The notes under the pieces are model-generated. The model was not told the DNA's origin. It was given only the letters and a program-made list of their open reading frames with translations, and did no database searches. A stretch of 34,597 nt of DNA, from NCBI GenBank assembly GCA_031292015.1, contig JARLHY010000086.1, positions 1 to 34,597 on the forward strand, given 5' to 3'. The first letter of the stretch is position 1, and the number at the start of each line of letters is the position of its first letter. This DNA comes from Negativicutes bacterium (GTDB taxonomy: Bacteria > Bacillota_C > Negativicutes > Sporomusales_B > JARLHX01). A program made the position numbers and the translations under genes. This document shows, in pieces, positions 31,679-34,597 of the stretch.

Positions 31679-32848
31679 ATGGAATTCCGTCTGACTGGCC
31701 CGGGAGATGAAGAAGTCAAATGGCTGTGGGACTACTGCTTCGAAAAAAAGGAACATCCTTTTTTTCGCTGGTATTTTTCCCGCTATAGCCAGGAAGGCAA
31801 TGTCCTGGCTGGTTACAACGACGGAAAACTGTCTGCCTGCCTGCACCTGAATCCTTTCGACCTTTATCTGCGCGGAAAAACGCTCCCTGTTTCCTATATC
31901 GTCGGCCTGGGAGTCATGCCCGAGGCCCGCAGCGGCGTGTCAGGAGACCTTTTGCGGGGAGCGCTGGCAGAAATGCGTCGCCGGCGGCATTGGATCAGCA
32001 TCATCATGCCGGCCCGCGCCGGAACCTATTATCCTTACCAGTGGGAACTGTGCTACCACCAGCTTCGCTATTCGGTTGACATCGGGGAGCTCAAGACCCT
32101 TGGCGCAAAATGGGGAACCTTCCGCGGATTTAACAATCCGCAGGATATCGCTGAACTGGACAGCCTCTACCGTCGCTTTGTCGCCGGCAGACACGGCTAT
32201 GCCTGGCGCAGCAGGGACTACTGGAGTCAAATCGTCGAGGAACACGCCCTGGACAATGGTCATATCTATATCCTGGAGAATGCCGGCCAACCCCAGGGCT
32301 ATATATTCTACAAACTGCACCAAGGCAAGCTGCTGGTGCGGGAGATGGCCTACACCTGCCGGTCGGCCCTGCTGGCGCTGGTGCAGTTCATGGTTCAGCA
32401 CCGTTCCCAGGCCAAAGCTGCCGAATGGAGCGCGCCGCTGGACGACTGGCTCTATTTTCTCCTGCCGGACCCCAAGGGGGCTGTTACCATGGAACCCTTC
32501 ATGTCCGCCCGCGTTGTCGACGCGGCCGAAGCCCTGGCGGCTCTGAGCTACCCTGCCGATGTGGACGGCAGCGTCTCTTTCGCGGTCGAAGATGACCTGG
32601 CGCCCTGGAACAACCGGATCATAACGCTGACGACAAGCGGCGGAAAAGGCCGGATCAGCACGCTATCCCAGTCGCCGGCCGACACTGTCCGGCTGTCGGT
32701 CGGGGCCTTGACCCAGCTGTTATTCGGCAGGCTCAGTGCCTCCGAGCTTCTGCAGATGGGACGGCTGCACAGCGAAATGTCAGCCCCCTTAAACCTCCTT
32801 GACCGGCTTTTCCCCAAGTGCAACAACTATATCAACGAATACTACTGA
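31679..32848 (+). CDS. Eis-like GNAT acetyltransferase with C-terminal sterol-carrier-like domain
   Basis: A 389-residue protein. An N-terminal GNAT domain with acetyl-CoA loop VMPEARSGVSGDLL (about 81-94) is followed by a second degenerate GNAT domain and an SCP2-like C-terminal domain (about 290-389), the layout of Eis-type N-acetyltransferases. These modify amine groups of small molecules or proteins. ATG directly follows the DUF2156 stop (one base), with AGGAGGGGG as its ribosome site, so the two products are probably made together. Ends at a terminator. Confidence 0.88.
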   Translation: MEFRLTGPGDEEVKWLWDYCFEKKEHPFFRWYFSRYSQEGNVLAGYNDGKLSACLHLNPFDLYLRGKTLPVSYIVGLGVMPEARSGVSGDLLRGALAEMRRRRHWISIIMPARAGTYYPYQWELCYHQLRYSVDIGELKTLGAKWGTFRGFNNPQDIAELDSLYRRFVAGRHGYAWRSRDYWSQIVEEHALDNGHIYILENAGQPQGYIFYKLHQGKLLVREMAYTCRSALLALVQFMVQHRSQAKAAEWSAPLDDWLYFLLPDPKGAVTMEPFMSARVVDAAEALAALSYPADVDGSVSFAVEDDLAPWNNRIITLTTSGGKGRISTLSQSPADTVRLSVGALTQLLFGRLSASELLQMGRLHSEMSAPLNLLDRLFPKCNNYINEYY

Positions 32849-32866
32849 GGTTTTTGACTTGCTCTC

Positions 32867-32904
32867 AACAACAGCTGGAGGGATCGCTCCAGCTGTTGTT
32901 TTTT
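32867..32904 (+). terminator. Intrinsic terminator
   Basis: A 14-bp perfect stem (32867-32880 with 32887-32900), a 6-base loop and a T run to 32904 follow the acetyltransferase gene. Confidence 0.95.
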
Positions 32905-33058
32905 CGCCATTGTCATGACGGTCACAGGGCCAGGTAACTTTTCCGGCAAATTTCCGCATCGGCCGCAGGATTACATGACCGGTTGCGCCGAATTACATAA
33001 TCCAGCGCGGATGATTGGGAATCAAACTGTACCGGGCGTGGGACGGAGGCTTTTGGCA

Positions 33059-33709
33059 ATGGCTGTGGAGAAAATATTCTGGCATGATCCCTACCGGACC
33101 GAGTTGCCGGCCCGGGTGACTGGCGTGAATCAGGCGGTGATCACTATCGACAGAACCATTGCCTTCGCCTTTTCCGGTGGGCAGGAGTCGGACCGGGGTA
33201 CCATCGGCGGCCATGAGATTTTGCGGGCCGAAAAGGACGGCAAAGAAATATATTACACCCTGACGGCGGAGCACGGGTTGAAGCCCGGCGACGACGTACT
33301 GATAACCATCGACTGGGAACGGCGCTACAAGCTCATGCGGCTGCACTTCGCGGCTGAAATCATTTTGGAACTGGTAACCCGTCATTTCGCCGGCCCGGAG
33401 AAAATCGGGGCCCATATCGCAGCCGATAAAGCCAGGGTCGATTTTGCCTGGCAGGGCAATATCGCCGAAAGCTTTGACTTTCTTCGGCAGGAGGCCGGGC
33501 GGATCATTGCCGCCGACCTGCCGGTAACAAGCGAATACAGCGATAAGGAAAACGAAATCCGCTACTGGGAAATTGCTGATTTTGCCAAGGTTTTCTGCGG
33601 TGGAACCCATATCAGGAAAACCGGCGAAATAGGGGCTGTCGCCCTCAAGAGAAACAACATCGGCAAAGGCAAGGAACGAATCGAAATTACTCTCCCGGAG
33701 CTGGTCTGA
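33059..33709 (+). CDS. AlaX-type alanyl-tRNA editing protein
   Basis: A 216-residue free-standing editing-domain protein that hydrolyses mischarged Ser- or Gly-tRNA(Ala). It shows FSGGQESDRG (about 38-47) and the C-terminal zinc motif CGGTHIRKTGEIG (C180, H184). The usual HxxxH zinc motif reads HFAAE (H96, E100), so one His ligand is replaced by Glu; whether this alters zinc binding is unknown. ATG at 33059 has GGAGG nine bases upstream and gives MAVEKIFWHDPY, typical for the family. A longer reading to 32915 is not supported. Confidence 0.93.
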   Translation: MAVEKIFWHDPYRTELPARVTGVNQAVITIDRTIAFAFSGGQESDRGTIGGHEILRAEKDGKEIYYTLTAEHGLKPGDDVLITIDWERRYKLMRLHFAAEIILELVTRHFAGPEKIGAHIAADKARVDFAWQGNIAESFDFLRQEAGRIIAADLPVTSEYSDKENEIRYWEIADFAKVFCGGTHIRKTGEIGAVALKRNNIGKGKERIEITLPELV

Positions 33710-33881
33710 GCCGCCCGTCCCGGTTCATCAAATTATGGGCGCGCGACCAAAAGCTGGGGGAAAAAAGGAATTTATCAATCTGTGTAAAATATTGTTTAGC
33801 AAATAGTGTGATCTGATTATTGTGGGACGTCCGGCTTCGAGTTGAATTTCATTGATGAAGCGGTTGAGGAGGATTATTTTT

Positions 33882-34597
33882 ATGTTGAGGATAGCTCTGG
33901 AATACGTCCAGCCAGGGATGATCATTTCACGCAATATCTATAACGCCAACGGCAGCCTGCTGCTTGGCAGGGATCTGGTTTTGGACGCCAACTTCATTAA
34001 ACGGCTGACCAACCTGAACATCGACGCCATCTATGTCAAAAATCCGCTTTGCGACATTGAACCGGCCGAGGAGATCCTGCATGAGACCACCCGGGTCAAA
34101 GCCGTGAAGTTCACCAAGGCGGCTTTCGAGTCCTTTCAGAAAACGCAGAATCTGAATGTCGTCGGTATGGCTCAAATCCTGCAAAAAATGATTGAAGATA
34201 TCCTCAGCCACAAAAACGTCGTCATTCATCTGACCGATATCCGGACCCGCGATGACTATACATTCGGCCATTCTATCAACGTATGCCTGATCGCGGCGAT
34301 GATCGGGGTCAAGATGCGCCTGAACGAGCAGCAGTTGTACGAACTGGCCCTGGGGGCCCTGCTGCACGATGTGGGGATGATGATGATTTCCCCGGCATTG
34401 GTAAACAAAAAGCAGCGGCTTTCGGCCGAGGAATGGGGGGTAATCAAAGAACACTCCGCCCTCGGGTTCGAGATACTGCGCAAACAGGGGAGTGTCCCGC
34501 TGGTTGCGGCCCATGTCGCCTTTCAGCATCATGAAAATTACGACGGCAGCGGCTATCCCCGGAATATGAGCAAGGACGAGATACATCGCTACGCCCG
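33882..34597 (+). CDS. HD-GYP domain protein, 3' end beyond the window
   Basis: An open frame of 238 codons from ATG 33882 (GGAGGA upstream) to the window edge. An N-terminal region of about 100 residues (MLRIALEYVQPGMIISRNIYNANG) resembles the DUF3391-like start of HD-GYP proteins. The HD-GYP domain follows with GHSINVCLIA, LLHDVGMM, EHSALGFEIL and HHENYDGSGYP. It is predicted to hydrolyse cyclic di-GMP and is the second such gene in the window. About 170 bases upstream contain no c-di-GMP riboswitch that I can see. Confidence 0.93.
   Translation, partial: MLRIALEYVQPGMIISRNIYNANGSLLLGRDLVLDANFIKRLTNLNIDAIYVKNPLCDIEPAEEILHETTRVKAVKFTKAAFESFQKTQNLNVVGMAQILQKMIEDILSHKNVVIHLTDIRTRDDYTFGHSINVCLIAAMIGVKMRLNEQQLYELALGALLHDVGMMMISPALVNKKQRLSAEEWGVIKEHSALGFEILRKQGSVPLVAAHVAFQHHENYDGSGYPRNMSKDEIHRYA

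Overview
The window looks like chromosomal DNA from an anaerobic, probably spore-forming, GC-moderate Firmicute, most likely a Negativicute of the Sporomusaceae type. This is an inference from very strong AGGAGG-type ribosome binding sites, frequent GTG/TTG starts, a PrpR_N-type sigma-54 activator with a -24/-12 promoter, a c-di-GMP-I riboswitch, HD-GYP proteins, DUF2284, FmdE-like and YkfC-like genes. No tRNA, rRNA, CRISPR array, phage gene or transposase was seen.

Left end to 12.5 kb is a catabolic region with three transcriptional blocks. (1) A sigma-54 activator (705-2615, minus) faces an MFS anion symporter and an enolase-superfamily (mandelate racemase-like) enzyme. A textbook sigma-54 promoter (2811-2826) and candidate upstream activator palindromes (2663-2741) lie between them. 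(2) An SDR oxidoreductase (minus) follows a shared terminator. (3) A LysR regulator (minus) is divergent from an operon of an HMG-CoA-lyase-type enzyme, an iron alcohol dehydrogenase, a CoA-acylating aldehyde dehydrogenase and a second MFS symporter. The last three resemble the enzyme classes of sulfoacetate/sulfoacetaldehyde metabolism, but the substrate cannot be read from sequence.

12.6-19 kb holds a small secreted protein, a 368-residue unknown protein, a c-di-GMP-I riboswitch with a terminator ahead of a double-HD/HD-GYP phosphodiesterase, a possible 44-residue TTG-start protein, an M29 aminopeptidase, an FmdE-like protein and a TVP38/TMEM64 membrane protein. 19-24.7 kb holds a divergent LysR/YeiH pair, a YkfC-like NlpC/P60 endopeptidase preceded by a Cys/Pro-rich small protein, a 66-residue helical protein and an APC amino acid permease.

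The most unusual signal is a pair of direct repeats of 244 and 241 bp (21177-21420 and 22956-23196). They have perfect terminal inverted repeats, several internal hairpins and compensatory base changes between copies, so they look like a mobile or dispersed element that preserves an RNA/DNA fold. The second copy supplies the last codons and the stop of the permease gene.

24.7-34.6 kb holds an HtrA-like protease, a small exported protein, a DUF2284 metal-binding protein, a YtcJ-type amidohydrolase, a VOC protein, a metallo-beta-lactamase-fold protein, a DUF2156 gene that seems to start at ATT, an Eis-like acetyltransferase, an AlaX-type alanyl-tRNA editing protein, and a second HD-GYP gene cut by the window end. 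Most transcription units end in clear intrinsic terminators, several of them bidirectional between convergent genes.
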